A stretch of 64,000 bases of DNA, from contig NZ_CP031555.1 of NCBI RefSeq assembly GCF_003403095.1, positions 2,336,001 to 2,400,000 of the forward strand. Reading direction: 5' to 3'. Positions 35,775 through 44,940 of the stretch are shown piece by piece. A program made the position numbers and the translations under genes. Under the pieces are notes generated by a model. That model was not told the origin of the DNA. It saw only the letters and a list, made by a program, of their open reading frames with translations, and did not search any database. The first letter of the stretch is position 1, and each line of letters starts with the position of its first letter. Source of the stretch: Thalassospira indica (GTDB taxonomy: Bacteria > Pseudomonadota > Alphaproteobacteria > Rhodospirillales > Thalassospiraceae).

Positions 35775-36083
35775 ATGAAGTACCTTTTTGGGGCCGGATT
35801 GGCGCGAAAAATCGCGGTTGCGGGTGTGGCTCTGGCGTTGGCAGGGTGTTCGTTCCTGCAAAAAGAAAACTTTACGGTTGGTGGTGAAATCACCGATCAG
35901 GGGCAGGAATGCGTTACGTTCCGTGCCGAAGACGGGACGCTTTATGCACTCGCCAACAAGGCAAGCAGGCTGCGCCCGGGCGATAAGGTACGCATCACCG
36001 GCCATCTGGCACTGATGACGACCTGTACCGAGGCAACAACCCTGATCGTAGACAAGATTGTCCTGCTTGCACCTGCTGACTGA
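35775..36083 (+). CDS. Small lipoprotein with OB-fold-like domain
   Basis: 102 residues from the ATG at 35775, AAGGAG nine bases upstream. A signal peptide ends in the lipobox LAGC (about residues 21-24), so the mature protein is lipid-anchored. The remaining 75 residues are all-beta in pattern: VGGEITDQGQECVTFRAEDGTLYAL, then LRPGDKVRITGHLA, and TLIVDKIVLL, resembling the DUF5818-like OB-fold. No catalytic residues. Periplasmic binding protein or stress lipoprotein are equally possible. Confidence 0.75.
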   Translation: MKYLFGAGLARKIAVAGVALALAGCSFLQKENFTVGGEITDQGQECVTFRAEDGTLYALANKASRLRPGDKVRITGHLALMTTCTEATTLIVDKIVLLAPAD

Positions 36084-36091
36084 GCCTTGGT

Positions 36092-36871
36092 CTAGCGCGC
36101 AGTTGCAAAACAATCGGTGCCGTCAGCCTTGAGCTGGCGGCATTGTTTTTGCGCAGACTCCGAGTCTTCAAATCCGGCAAGCTGCAGCCGGTGATAAATG
36201 CCCTGACTGCCGAGATCGGCGGATACGATTTTTTTGTCGTGCGATTTCGCCAGTTCCGGATAGCGGATACTAAAGCTTGCCCAATAGGTTTCAGCGGTAA
36301 ATGTGTCGCGAAAGGCGCCAAGCTGAATCCGGAAACCACCACCGTTGACTGCCGACACAGGCGTTGCTGTTTCAACAAGATCAGATGCCGTCGTGCGTTG
36401 CACGGTCACATCGGGCAGCGTGGTCTGAGTCGGAGGCGAAGTTATTGAAGGTGCCGGGGTAATCCGAGTTTCCGTGGGCTTTGGTGTCCTTTGACGGACT
36501 GGTTGGACCGAACGGATTGGTGGTTTACCGTTGATCGTCCGTTGATACTGATCTGCCAAGGAGGGGATTTCGATTTCTTCCTTAAGCCGGGTTTCAGTTG
36601 AAATTGTTCCGGGCAGGAGGCTGAGAGGCTGATTGCCTGATCGCACACTTGACGCGCGGGCAGGCAAATCTGTCGGGATGATATCGATCCCGGTTGGTCC
36701 TGTTTCAGGGGCAAGCGATTGTGCCACTGCACCGATATTAAAGATCATGGCGGTCATCAGTGCCGCAGCAAAAGTGACCGAAAAAGAAAAACCACCCCAC
36801 AATCCGGCAAAGCCAATCGCCTGCGACAACTGTATCGCAGGGTTTGGATATGCGTGGGGTGGTTTCGCCAT
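36092..36871 (-). CDS. SPOR-domain protein
   Basis: 259 residues: one N-terminal membrane helix (about 24-50, FSFSVTFAAALMTAMIFNIGAV), a long Pro/Thr/Ser-rich periplasmic linker (about 55-175), and a C-terminal SPOR domain (about 178-255) starting GGGFRIQLGAFRD and ending in a strand with YHRLQLAGFEDSESAQKQC. SPOR domains bind denuded glycan strands at the division septum, so it is likely a septal peptidoglycan-binding protein. It begins two bases after the stop of the LonB-like protease gene. Confidence 0.88.
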   Translation of the reverse strand: MAKPPHAYPNPAIQLSQAIGFAGLWGGFSFSVTFAAALMTAMIFNIGAVAQSLAPETGPTGIDIIPTDLPARASSVRSGNQPLSLLPGTISTETRLKEEIEIPSLADQYQRTINGKPPIRSVQPVRQRTPKPTETRITPAPSITSPPTQTTLPDVTVQRTTASDLVETATPVSAVNGGGFRIQLGAFRDTFTAETYWASFSIRYPELAKSHDKKIVSADLGSQGIYHRLQLAGFEDSESAQKQCRQLKADGTDCFATAR

Positions 36872-36873
36872 TC

Positions 36874-39258
36874 CTACATCTCCGTGCGCGGGCCATATGC
36901 ATGGCGTTCGCGCAAAATCAGATCATTGTTGCGCAGGCGTTCCATGGCTTTGCCATAGACTGTGTCTGGCGCATATTGACCATCTGTCCGGTCACCTGTT
37001 GCCATCCCGGTCAGAAGCTCAATCGCATCATTGATGTGTTCCACCGTCCAGATGTTGAATTTGCCCTGGCGAATGGCTTGAACGACTTCCTCGCGCAGGA
37101 CAACGTTTTCCGCATTGGCCGAGGGAATGATTACGCCCTGATCACCGGTAAAGCCCTGATCAGCGCAAATGCGATAGAAACCTTCGATCTTGTGAGAAAT
37201 ACCGCCGACCGGCTGCGCCTGGCCAAACTGGTTCATCGACCCCGTGATGCCGACATTCTGGCGCATCGGGATGTTGGAAACAGCGGAAATGATGGCGCAA
37301 AGTTCCGCCATCGACGCAGAATCCCCTTCGATCCCGCCATAGTTCTGTTCGAACGTAACGTTACAGGCAAAGGAAAGCGGGAAGTCCTGCGCAAAGCGTG
37401 ATTTCAGGAAGCCTTCGATGATCATCACAGACTTTTGCTGCAATGGGCCAGACATATCGACCATGCGTTCGATGTTTAGAACGCCGAGGCTACCGACATA
37501 GGACCGTGCCGATACGCGTGCTGGCAGGCCAAATGCATGATCGCCATAATCGAGAACCGTCAGTGCGTTGACTTGACCAACCACGCTGCCAAAGCTGTCG
37601 ATCAGGATTTCGCGCCGTTGGACCCGTTCATGGGATCGGTCTTCAAGGCGTGAATTGCGATGGCGCCGCTCCTCGATCGCACGCCGTACATCCGCCGCAC
37701 GAATGGTTTCGCGACCTTCGGCCTTGCTAAGTGCTCCGGCCTCGATCGCGACATCTTCGACCCGTTCAATCTGGGCTGTCAGCTTGTCACGTTCGCCTGC
37801 CCAACGCGCCGCCTGACCAAGCAATTGTCGGATCGCACCATTATCAACCGGGATGCCGGAGCGTGACAGGGCGGATGCCCGCAGAAGCCCGGTATAGATC
37901 GAAATGTTGCGACCAGCCGCTGGCATGTCGGCATCAATATCTGCCTTGACCCGGAAGTGGTTTCTGAAATCCACATCCAACGAGAAGAAGGTGTAATAGA
38001 ACTTCGGCGCGCCGACGATCACGACCTTGAGGTCAAGCGGGATCGGGCGGGGTTCCGGTGCGCCTGCGGTCGGCGGGCCGCCCTTGTGGGTTTCCTCGAT
38101 ACGGATTTCACGGTCACGAAGGGCTGCTTTCAAAAAGCCCCAGCATTCTTCGTGTTCCAGAAGGCTTTCCGCACGCAACACAAGTACGCCGCCATTGGCG
38201 CGATGAAGTGCGCCTGGCTTGATCAGGCTGAAATGCGGATGCATGCCGCCACCCATCGGGCGGTACTGAATTTGCCCAAACAGGTTGTCGTAGCTTGGAC
38301 TCGGTTCAAGCACGACATCGGGGTGGTTATCACGCGAATGATCGATCAGCAGGTTGACGGCATAGCGATCATCGACCGTTTCGGGGATCTTGCCGTCCCC
38401 GCTTTCGATGGCGGGTTGGTCGCTGGCTTCCTCAAACGCGTCGATATTGTCGAGAATGTCTTTTTCAAGCGCGTCGAACCATGCCTTAAGGCCGGGGCTT
38501 GTGAATTTGTCGCGCAGTTTCTTGATGCGCGGTTTCAGAACAACCTTTGCTGCCCCGCGACGCAGGCTATCAAGGGTGTCGGCGATCTGTTCTTCGAGGT
38601 CGCGGGTGGAAAGCAGCGTTTTGCGGGCTTCTTCGGCGACGTCCTCAAACGCGTCTTCGGCCTCATTGCGGCGATCCTTGGGAATTTCATCAAGGGAAAC
38701 CGGTTCGCCTTCCTCGTTCAGCGCGACAATCATCACGCCTTTTTCGTTTTCCTGAACATCCAGACCCCGTTCACGCGCATATTCACGCAACGCATCGAAC
38801 TTTTCGCGAAGCTGTGCACGGGCTTCTTCGGTCTGGGTCTGGGTTTCGGTCAGGTGGGCCGGGGCATTGAAGGCCGAGGCAAAAGCTTCTCGCAGATGCG
38901 TGATCAGCGTTTCCATCGCCGCCAAAAGCTTTTGCCCCTGACCGGCCGGAAGGGCATAGGGGCGCGGGCGATTGGTGCGCGAAAAATTGTTCAGATAGAC
39001 CCAATCATCGGGGGCGTCGCGTTCTTCCATGGCCTTGTTGAGGTAATCGAGTGTCGCCGTCATGCGGCCAGCGCGATCAAGGCCAAGAACAAAAATGTTG
39101 AAACCGGGTTCGGACATCGAAAGTCCGAATTTAAGAGCCTCTGCCGCGCGGTAATGCGATGAAAAATCGAATATTTTCGGCTGTTGGTCTTTGTGTGGGC
39201 TGCGAATACGGAAATGCGGGAAACCGCAATCATCTGCGTCAAGGCGGGAAACTGGCAT
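36874..39258 (-). CDS. LonB-type ATP-dependent protease (AAA+, Lon-like)
   Basis: 794 residues. N-terminal AAA-related region with a degenerate nucleotide-binding loop (FVLGLDRAGRMTATLDYL), a long helical insertion (about 120-270) of coiled-coil type, then an AAA_32/Lon-like ATPase (HRANGGVLVLRAESLL, a Walker-B-like strand, around residue 370) and a C-terminal Lon protease domain with the Ser-Lys dyad in EGDSASMAEL and ISHKIEGFYR. It belongs to the YcbZ/LonH group rather than the classical LonA, which has another N-domain. Cytosolic; substrates unknown. Two-base gap to the SPOR gene downstream. Confidence 0.9.
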   Translation of the reverse strand: MPVSRLDADDCGFPHFRIRSPHKDQQPKIFDFSSHYRAAEALKFGLSMSEPGFNIFVLGLDRAGRMTATLDYLNKAMEERDAPDDWVYLNNFSRTNRPRPYALPAGQGQKLLAAMETLITHLREAFASAFNAPAHLTETQTQTEEARAQLREKFDALREYARERGLDVQENEKGVMIVALNEEGEPVSLDEIPKDRRNEAEDAFEDVAEEARKTLLSTRDLEEQIADTLDSLRRGAAKVVLKPRIKKLRDKFTSPGLKAWFDALEKDILDNIDAFEEASDQPAIESGDGKIPETVDDRYAVNLLIDHSRDNHPDVVLEPSPSYDNLFGQIQYRPMGGGMHPHFSLIKPGALHRANGGVLVLRAESLLEHEECWGFLKAALRDREIRIEETHKGGPPTAGAPEPRPIPLDLKVVIVGAPKFYYTFFSLDVDFRNHFRVKADIDADMPAAGRNISIYTGLLRASALSRSGIPVDNGAIRQLLGQAARWAGERDKLTAQIERVEDVAIEAGALSKAEGRETIRAADVRRAIEERRHRNSRLEDRSHERVQRREILIDSFGSVVGQVNALTVLDYGDHAFGLPARVSARSYVGSLGVLNIERMVDMSGPLQQKSVMIIEGFLKSRFAQDFPLSFACNVTFEQNYGGIEGDSASMAELCAIISAVSNIPMRQNVGITGSMNQFGQAQPVGGISHKIEGFYRICADQGFTGDQGVIIPSANAENVVLREEVVQAIRQGKFNIWTVEHINDAIELLTGMATGDRTDGQYAPDTVYGKAMERLRNNDLILRERHAYGPRTEM

Positions 39259-39439
39259 CTGCTGACTTTCTGCTGCCCAAGATCAAGGTATCAAGTAGGG
39301 GCAAGAAGCTCCTGCAATATATCTTGGAAGCAACGCAATCACCCGGTCAAGCGTTGCGTGCGGAAATAATTGAAATGCCAGTAAGAACCGTGACTTCGCC
39401 TCAAAATTCCACGGCCATCACGCACAAGAAAAACGTGCG

Positions 39440-40906
39440 TTACATGACGACAGAATTGCCAAAATCACTGCTTTGAAGCAGTCGGTCGACGATTTGCACG
39501 CCGCGGCGCAATCTTTCGGGGGATCGTTCTGCGCCGAAGCATAGGCGCAAACCCCTTGGCACGTGGCCAACAGCGAATTGCTGTGCTGCGGTCAAAAGAA
39601 CACCATTGTTGGCCGCATCCATCACCAGTTCACTGGTGTCGATATGTTCGGGAAGTTCCAGCCAGATGTGATAGTTGGTCGGGTGGAAACGGATATCATA
39701 ACCCTTGAGCGTGCCAAGCACGATCGCGAGGCGCTTGGCCGCTTCTTCGCGGTGCCATGCCTCGAACTGGGCAAGGCTGCCATCCATGATCATGCGTGTG
39801 ACAAGTTCCAGGTTGATGGTTGAAACCATCCAGCAGGTGGACCGAATTGCACTGGCAAGTTTGCCGATCATTTCGCCCGGTGCATGGATATAGCCGACAC
39901 GCAAACCACCACCGATGCTTTTTGATACGCCATCAAGATAAATGCTGCGTTCCGGTGCAAAGCAAGACAGCGGGGGTGGGGCATCCGGATCAAGGAATCG
40001 ATAAATGCCGTCTTCGATCAATGTCAAATCATATTTACGCAAGATTTCGGCAATTTCGATGCGGCGCTTCTGGCTCATGGTGCTGCACAGCGGGTTGTGC
40101 AGCGTCGGCATCAGATAAATAGCACGCGGACTTTGTGTGCGACACATGTTTTCGAGCGCGTCAGGCATGATGCCGTCGTCGTCCATGGCCACACCGCGCA
40201 GACGGAACTGCAACAAATTGGCAAGGCTGCGCAGGTTGGGATAGGTGAGTTCTTCGCACAGGACAAGATCGCCGGGGCGTACTGTCGCCAGCAGCGAGAC
40301 TGTCATGCCATGTTGCACGCCCGCCGTTGGTAACACGCGTTCCGGATTGTCATCCAGCCCCAGTCTTCCGGCGGAAAAAGCCAATGCTTCACGCTGATGG
40401 GCAACGCCATATTCCGATTTGTACGACACCATATCGTCTGTCGACATGGTAGTCGCAACCTCAATCAGGGTCTCGCAAATGCGGCCTTCCCTTGGCGGGA
40501 GAGGGCAGTTCATCCTGAAATTGATCGGTCCGGTATCTTCGGTCGAGTTTGACTGGGAATTCGTCGATGGCGCAGCACCGGTCGATCGCGCCAGCTGGGT
40601 GAGGTTGTTGGTAAAGGCCATCGGAATCGGGGCGGTGGCCGCCATATCAAGTTCCGACTGGATATTGTCGAGCACATAGGTTCCACGGCCAACTTCACCA
40701 GCCACCAACCCCAATCTTTCCGCCTCGCGGTAGGAGCGGGTAATTGTGCCGACCGTGACGCCAAGTTGATAGGCAAGGTCGCGATGGGTGGGCAGTCGGT
40801 CTCCGGGTTTCAGAGAGCCGTCTTTGACCGCTTTGCGGATGGCTTGCGCGATCTGTCGATAAACAGGACCACCAGCCTCATCAAGTTTCGGGAACCATAT
40901 TGTCAT
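39440..40906 (-). CDS. MocR/PdxR-type regulator (GntR plus aminotransferase domain)
   Basis: 488 residues: an N-terminal GntR winged helix (about 12-80; GPVYRQIAQAIRKAV and LPTHRDLAYQLGVTVGTITRSY) fused to a fold-type I aminotransferase domain (about 130-485) with the PLP lysine in LDGVSKSIGGGLRVGY. Such proteins bind PLP or a PLP-amino-acid adduct and usually control an adjacent amino-acid or vitamin B6 gene. It is divergent from the DUF1127-dehydratase-decarboxylase-PhzF operon across a compact region with an inverted repeat. Confidence 0.93.
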   Translation of the reverse strand: MTIWFPKLDEAGGPVYRQIAQAIRKAVKDGSLKPGDRLPTHRDLAYQLGVTVGTITRSYREAERLGLVAGEVGRGTYVLDNIQSELDMAATAPIPMAFTNNLTQLARSTGAAPSTNSQSNSTEDTGPINFRMNCPLPPREGRICETLIEVATTMSTDDMVSYKSEYGVAHQREALAFSAGRLGLDDNPERVLPTAGVQHGMTVSLLATVRPGDLVLCEELTYPNLRSLANLLQFRLRGVAMDDDGIMPDALENMCRTQSPRAIYLMPTLHNPLCSTMSQKRRIEIAEILRKYDLTLIEDGIYRFLDPDAPPPLSCFAPERSIYLDGVSKSIGGGLRVGYIHAPGEMIGKLASAIRSTCWMVSTINLELVTRMIMDGSLAQFEAWHREEAAKRLAIVLGTLKGYDIRFHPTNYHIWLELPEHIDTSELVMDAANNGVLLTAAQQFAVGHVPRGLRLCFGAERSPERLRRGVQIVDRLLQSSDFGNSVVM

Positions 40907-40921
40907 GGTTACAATGTTTAA

Positions 40922-40944
40922 ATTGACACAATAATAATGTCAAT
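40922..40944. promoter_or_regulatory. Inverted repeat in the MocR divergent promoter
   Basis: ATTGACA-N9-TGTCAAT, perfect 7-bp arms. Its left arm holds a -35-like TTGACA for the operon side. Its right arm read on the minus strand is TTGACA, with a TTAAAC 17 bases on, i.e. a -35/-10 pair for mocR. The repeat therefore overlaps both promoters and suits a repressor/activator site. Confidence 0.55.
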
Positions 40945-40985
40945 GACAAAACAATATCGAGACAATTCACCGAAAGGAGATGGAA

Positions 40986-41249
40986 ATGGTAAATTGTAAC
41001 GATACAATCCAGCTTCCTGGCATCAAGGTCACTGAGCGCACAGTAAGCACCTCTAAACAGGCCAAGCAGCCTGTGACCTGGCGTGCCGCGATCATTGGTG
41101 TGATGATCTCTGCGGCTGAATACCTTGCCCGTTTGCAGGCGCATTCGCGCGATCGTCATGCTTTGCAAAGGCTTGATGATCATATGCTTAAGGATGTCGG
41201 GCTGACCCGATCAGATATCGAACAAGAACTGTCAAAGCCGTTCCTGTAA
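40986..41249 (+). CDS. DUF1127 small protein
   Basis: 87 residues from the ATG at 40986 (AAAGGAG six bases upstream; an ATG at 40980 overlaps the SD). The C-terminal helix-turn-helix-like motif RDRHALQRLDDHMLKDVGLTRSDIEQE is the DUF1127 (YjiS) hallmark, with an Arg-rich helix and L-x-D-I/V-G-L. Small DUF1127 proteins modulate RNA turnover and phosphate or carbon metabolism in other alphaproteobacteria. Here it opens an operon of PLP enzymes, an uncommon place for it. Confidence 0.87.
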   Translation: MVNCNDTIQLPGIKVTERTVSTSKQAKQPVTWRAAIIGVMISAAEYLARLQAHSRDRHALQRLDDHMLKDVGLTRSDIEQELSKPFL

Positions 41250-41286
41250 GGTTTCCCCCGGCGCGGCTCGCCACCGCCGCGTTTGA

Positions 41287-41316
41287 CGGAGGCACTTTGC
41301 TCCCATTGTGCCTCCG
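41287..41316 (+). other. Intra-operon hairpin between DUF1127 and dehydratase genes
   Basis: Perfect 9-bp stem CGGAGGCAC/GTGCCTCCG with a 12-base loop. No T run follows, so it is likelier to be a processing or stability element than a terminator. Confidence 0.45.
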
Positions 41317-41379
41317 TTCGGCGGGAAGCGGCTGGAAACGCAAATTGTCACGGTTTTGATCTATCAGGGATACAATACA

Positions 41380-42342
41380 ATGTTTAATACAGGTGAGTTG
41401 CGCGAGGCCGCGGATTTTGTGCATCAATATGTTGCACCAACGCCGACAATTCAGTGGCCGCTGCTTGATCGCGCGACCGGATTGTCCCTGTATGTCAAAC
41501 ACGAAAACCACACCCGACTTGGTGCGTTCAAAATCCGGGGCGGGCTGACTTTTTGTCGTTATCTCGGAAAGTCGGTTGATGTGAACCGCGGGATTATCTC
41601 GGCGACACGGGGCAATCATGGTCAAAGCCTTGCCCATGCGGCCAGTCGTTTTGGCATGCCTGCGACTATTATTGTCCCGCATGGCAATTCCGTTGAAAAG
41701 AATGCCGCAATGCGGGCCTGGGGTGCAGAGGTGATTGAACATGGTCATGACTTTCAGGAGGCAGCCGAATACGCCAAGGCACTTGCTACCAAGGAAGACC
41801 TTGTAATGGTCCCGCCGTTCCATCGGGAACTTGTGCGTGGTGTCGCGTCCTACGGGTTGGAGCTTTTTGACGCTATTTCCGGTCTGGATCGTATCTATGT
41901 GCCGGTTGGCATGGGGTCCGGGATTTGTTCTCTGATCACGGTGCGTGATGCGCTGGGCCTTAAGACCGAGATTACTGGTGTGGTCGCAACGGGTGCGGAT
42001 GCCATACGTCAATCATTCATGGCCGGTGAAATCATCCAGACATCGACGGCGAATACATTTGCCGACGGGGTTGCTTGCCGTAGCCCCGATCCGGGCGCGT
42101 TTGAGATCATTAAAAGCGGTGCTGCGAACATTGTTGCTGTCGATGATGAACAGATCACGGATGCCATGCGCCTCTATTTCAGTTCGTGTCACACCATTGC
42201 CGAGGGGGCAGGTGCCGTGCCGCTGGCGGCTGCGATTGCGCAGCGCGAAAGCAATATCGGCAAGAAGGTCGCCGTTGTGTTGACCGGGGCGAACATTGAT
42301 CGCGCCGACTTTGCGCGCATCCTTTCAGGAGAAAACAAATGA
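41380..42342 (+). CDS. Threonine/serine dehydratase-like PLP enzyme
   Basis: 320 residues from ATG 41380 (CAGGGA upstream); the frame is open back to 41308. Fold-type II: KHENHTRLGAFKIRGGL carries the Schiff-base lysine, RGNHGQSLAHAA the asparagine loop, and VGMGSGICS the glycine-rich phosphate turn; no regulatory ACT domain. Relatives deaminate Thr, Ser or hydroxy-amino acids or act as racemases; the substrate is open. Stop codon overlaps the next start by 4 bp (ATGA). Confidence 0.87.
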   Translation: MFNTGELREAADFVHQYVAPTPTIQWPLLDRATGLSLYVKHENHTRLGAFKIRGGLTFCRYLGKSVDVNRGIISATRGNHGQSLAHAASRFGMPATIIVPHGNSVEKNAAMRAWGAEVIEHGHDFQEAAEYAKALATKEDLVMVPPFHRELVRGVASYGLELFDAISGLDRIYVPVGMGSGICSLITVRDALGLKTEITGVVATGADAIRQSFMAGEIIQTSTANTFADGVACRSPDPGAFEIIKSGAANIVAVDDEQITDAMRLYFSSCHTIAEGAGAVPLAAAIAQRESNIGKKVAVVLTGANIDRADFARILSGENK

Positions 42343-43769
42343 ACAGCATTTTAAATCGTTCTGATGACAGCCCCACTGTTGATGAACGTCATCTCATGTT
42401 TGATGATCTTGAAAAACTTGGCCGCATTCTTGTGGAAACAGGTGATGTCGCGCACAGCTTTATTCAGGGTGCGGATAACATGGATGTAACCTGCCGCGAT
42501 TTCTCTGCCTTTGACCCCTCGCGCCCCATACCGGGGCAGGGACGCGGTGCGCTTGATGCGTTGCGGGCAGCGAAGGAAGAAATTCTGCCGCTGCTCGCCG
42601 CATCAATTGGTCCTCGTTATCTTGGATTTGTTACCGGCGGCACGACGCCGGCCGCCCTTGTTGGCGATTGGCTTGCCAGTGCAATTGATCAGAATGCCAC
42701 AGGACCGGAAGGATCGGCAAACGCTGCGGTTGAAGAACAGGTCATCAACTGGCTGTGTGAACTGGGTGGTGTGCCATCAGATACGTTTGATGGTGTGTTG
42801 ACGACCGGTGCAACGGTATCAAACCTTCTGGGACTGGTTGCTGCCCGGCAATGGTGCGGCGAGCAGGTCGGTGTGAATGTCGATGCCGATGGTGCAAGCG
42901 TTCTGCCAGATCTTGAGATTTTTGCCGCGAGTCCGCACGCCAGCATGGTCAAGGATTTGTCGATTGCCGGCATTGGTCGTAACAGCTTTACCAAGGTCGC
43001 AACCAAACCGGGATCGGAAGAAACTGATATTGCAGACCTCAAGGCCAAGCTTGTGGCCAGTGATGCACGCGCCAAGATCATTATTGCGTCGGCCGGGACG
43101 GTGAACGCGACGGATTTCGATAACCTTGATGTGATTGCCGATTTGTGTCGTGACTTTGGCGCATGGCTTCATGTAGATGCCGCGTTTGGCTTTTTCACTG
43201 CCCTGGATGATCGTCGCGCCCACCTTACCAAGGGAATAGCACGCGCGGACTCCATCACATCAGACGGGCATAAGTGGCTCAATGTCCCATATGATTGCGG
43301 GATTTTCCTGACCCGTCATATTTCGGTGCTGGAGACATGCTGTCGCGCCTTCGCGCCGTATCTCGATACCAAGGCGGATGGGAATAGCTATATCAATCGC
43401 GGCGTCGAAAACTCCAGACGCTTCCGCGCGTTGCCGCTTTGGATGGCGATGACGGCTTATGGTCGCGACGGAATTGCATCCATCATCCGGGCAAACTGTG
43501 ATCAGGCGGCAAACCTGGCCGCGTGGATTCGAACCCATGAGAAGCTCGAACTATTGTCTGAGCCCAAACTCAATGTGACAATGTTCGCATCGCGTGGAAC
43601 TGATGACGAGAATCGGGCATTGCTCCAGCGTATCAATGAAACCGGCAAGGTTTTCCTGACACCGACGGTTTATGGCGGTCGTTTCGGATTCCGCGCGGCA
43701 TTCAGCAACTGGCGGACCCGCGACGAAGATCTTGTGGTCGTTAAGCAGGCCATTCAAACGGCCTTGTAA
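42339..43769 (+). CDS. Group II PLP-dependent amino-acid decarboxylase
   Basis: 476 residues, a member of the aromatic/glutamate decarboxylase fold-type I family. The lysine signature is TSDGHKWLNVPYDCG, preceded by WLHVDAAFGFF (Asp holding the pyridine nitrogen) and by LTTGATVSNLLGLVAAR. It should decarboxylate an amino acid such as aspartate, diaminobutyrate or an aromatic one; the 4-bp overlap with the dehydratase-like gene and regulation by MocR suggest they act in one pathway. Confidence 0.9.
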   Translation: MNSILNRSDDSPTVDERHLMFDDLEKLGRILVETGDVAHSFIQGADNMDVTCRDFSAFDPSRPIPGQGRGALDALRAAKEEILPLLAASIGPRYLGFVTGGTTPAALVGDWLASAIDQNATGPEGSANAAVEEQVINWLCELGGVPSDTFDGVLTTGATVSNLLGLVAARQWCGEQVGVNVDADGASVLPDLEIFAASPHASMVKDLSIAGIGRNSFTKVATKPGSEETDIADLKAKLVASDARAKIIIASAGTVNATDFDNLDVIADLCRDFGAWLHVDAAFGFFTALDDRRAHLTKGIARADSITSDGHKWLNVPYDCGIFLTRHISVLETCCRAFAPYLDTKADGNSYINRGVENSRRFRALPLWMAMTAYGRDGIASIIRANCDQAANLAAWIRTHEKLELLSEPKLNVTMFASRGTDDENRALLQRINETGKVFLTPTVYGGRFGFRAAFSNWRTRDEDLVVVKQAIQTAL

Positions 43770-43844
43770 AGACGAACCCAAATCATCGATAACCCACACG
43801 ATGTATCGACTTTTACATCACGCATATGCCGAGTTCAGGATAAT

Positions 43845-44672
43845 ATGATGACGTCCCAAACCCTGCCGATCTATCAGATAGATGCCTTCACCGATGTTTT
43901 GTTTGCCGGTAACCCGGCAGCGGTTGTGCCGCTGTCAGATTGGTTGCCTGATGATGTCCTGCAGAAAATTGCGATGGAGAATAACCTCTCGGAAACGGCG
44001 TTTTTTGTGCCCAGTGCAGGGGGCGATGCCAACTTTCACATTCGCTGGTTTACGCCAACCGTCGAGGTGCCTCTTTGCGGGCATGCGACGCTTGCCAGTG
44101 CATTTGTAATTTTCAATCGGCTTGGCTTTGAGGGTGATCTGATCAAACTGCAAAGCAAAAGCGGCATTTTGACCGCCCGGCGAGAGGGGGATGCGATCGT
44201 CCTCAATTTCCCGAAACAGCCGATCAAGACCGATGTTGTTTCCAAAGAAGTTCTCAATGCCCTTGGCGGTGCTGAGCCGATCGAGACATTTGGGGTGGTT
44301 AGCCGCGATACCGATATCGTGCTTGTTTATCGCGATGCATCCATCGTTCGCAATATGCGTCCAGACATGTCAGCGTTGGCCAAACTGGCTGATCGTGGGG
44401 TGATTGTGACCGCACCTGGCGATAAAACCGGACTTGATATGGTTTCACGTTATTTCCTGCCAGCCCTTGGCATCAATGAAGACCCGGTCACAGGTTACAT
44501 GCATTGCGTCGTTGGGCCGTACTGGGCCGAAAATCTAGGGAAAGCTGATGTTGTTGGCTACCAGGCATCCGCACGCGGTGGCGTTGTTGTCTGCAAAATT
44601 GACGGTGATCGCGTCCATCTGAAAGGTGAGGCGTTCCAGTATCTCAAGGGAGAGATCGTGGTGCCAGCCTGA
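43845..44672 (+). CDS. PhzF-family isomerase/epimerase-like protein
   Basis: 275 residues: IYQIDAFTDVLFAGNPAAVV N-terminus, MENNLSETAFF with the catalytic glutamate (E50), FTPTVEVPLCGHATLASA and INEDPVTGYMHC near the C-terminal half. These are the PhzF hallmarks (two diaminopimelate-epimerase-like lobes). Family members isomerise small acidic substrates in phenazine and other pathways; no phenazine gene is present, so another metabolite is likely. Third enzyme gene of the MocR-linked operon. AGGA precedes ATG. Confidence 0.9.
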   Translation: MMTSQTLPIYQIDAFTDVLFAGNPAAVVPLSDWLPDDVLQKIAMENNLSETAFFVPSAGGDANFHIRWFTPTVEVPLCGHATLASAFVIFNRLGFEGDLIKLQSKSGILTARREGDAIVLNFPKQPIKTDVVSKEVLNALGGAEPIETFGVVSRDTDIVLVYRDASIVRNMRPDMSALAKLADRGVIVTAPGDKTGLDMVSRYFLPALGINEDPVTGYMHCVVGPYWAENLGKADVVGYQASARGGVVVCKIDGDRVHLKGEAFQYLKGEIVVPA

Positions 44673-44708
44673 CCAGTTTGGTGGCGGCCGGAACGACGTC
44701 AAAAGAAA

Positions 44709-44737
44709 GCGGGCAACGTCGTGGTTGCCTGCCTTTT
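44709..44737 (+). terminator. Intrinsic terminator of the MocR-linked operon
   Basis: GGCAAC/GTTGCC stem with G-C extension and a 6-base loop, followed by TTTTT-C-TT. Confidence 0.65.
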
Positions 44738-44940
44738 TCTTGTTGAACAGGCAGTGTTCAGTTTGATGTTGTTCTAACCAATAATCCGCATTGGATCTGG
44801 TTTGCATTGTTTTTTTATTGACCGCGCTATAGGGCTTTCGTCTAAGTAAAAGGCAAAATGAAACGATTGTGGACAGATCTCGCCGGTGCAAAGGTGCGCG
44901 ATAACCGCAAGAATGCAGGCTTTACAGGGGAAAGTTTATC

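Noticed and set aside
37957..39162. 401-residue plus-strand frame opposite the LonB-type protease
   Set aside because: Shadow of the protease coding strand; no recognisable domain or start signal.
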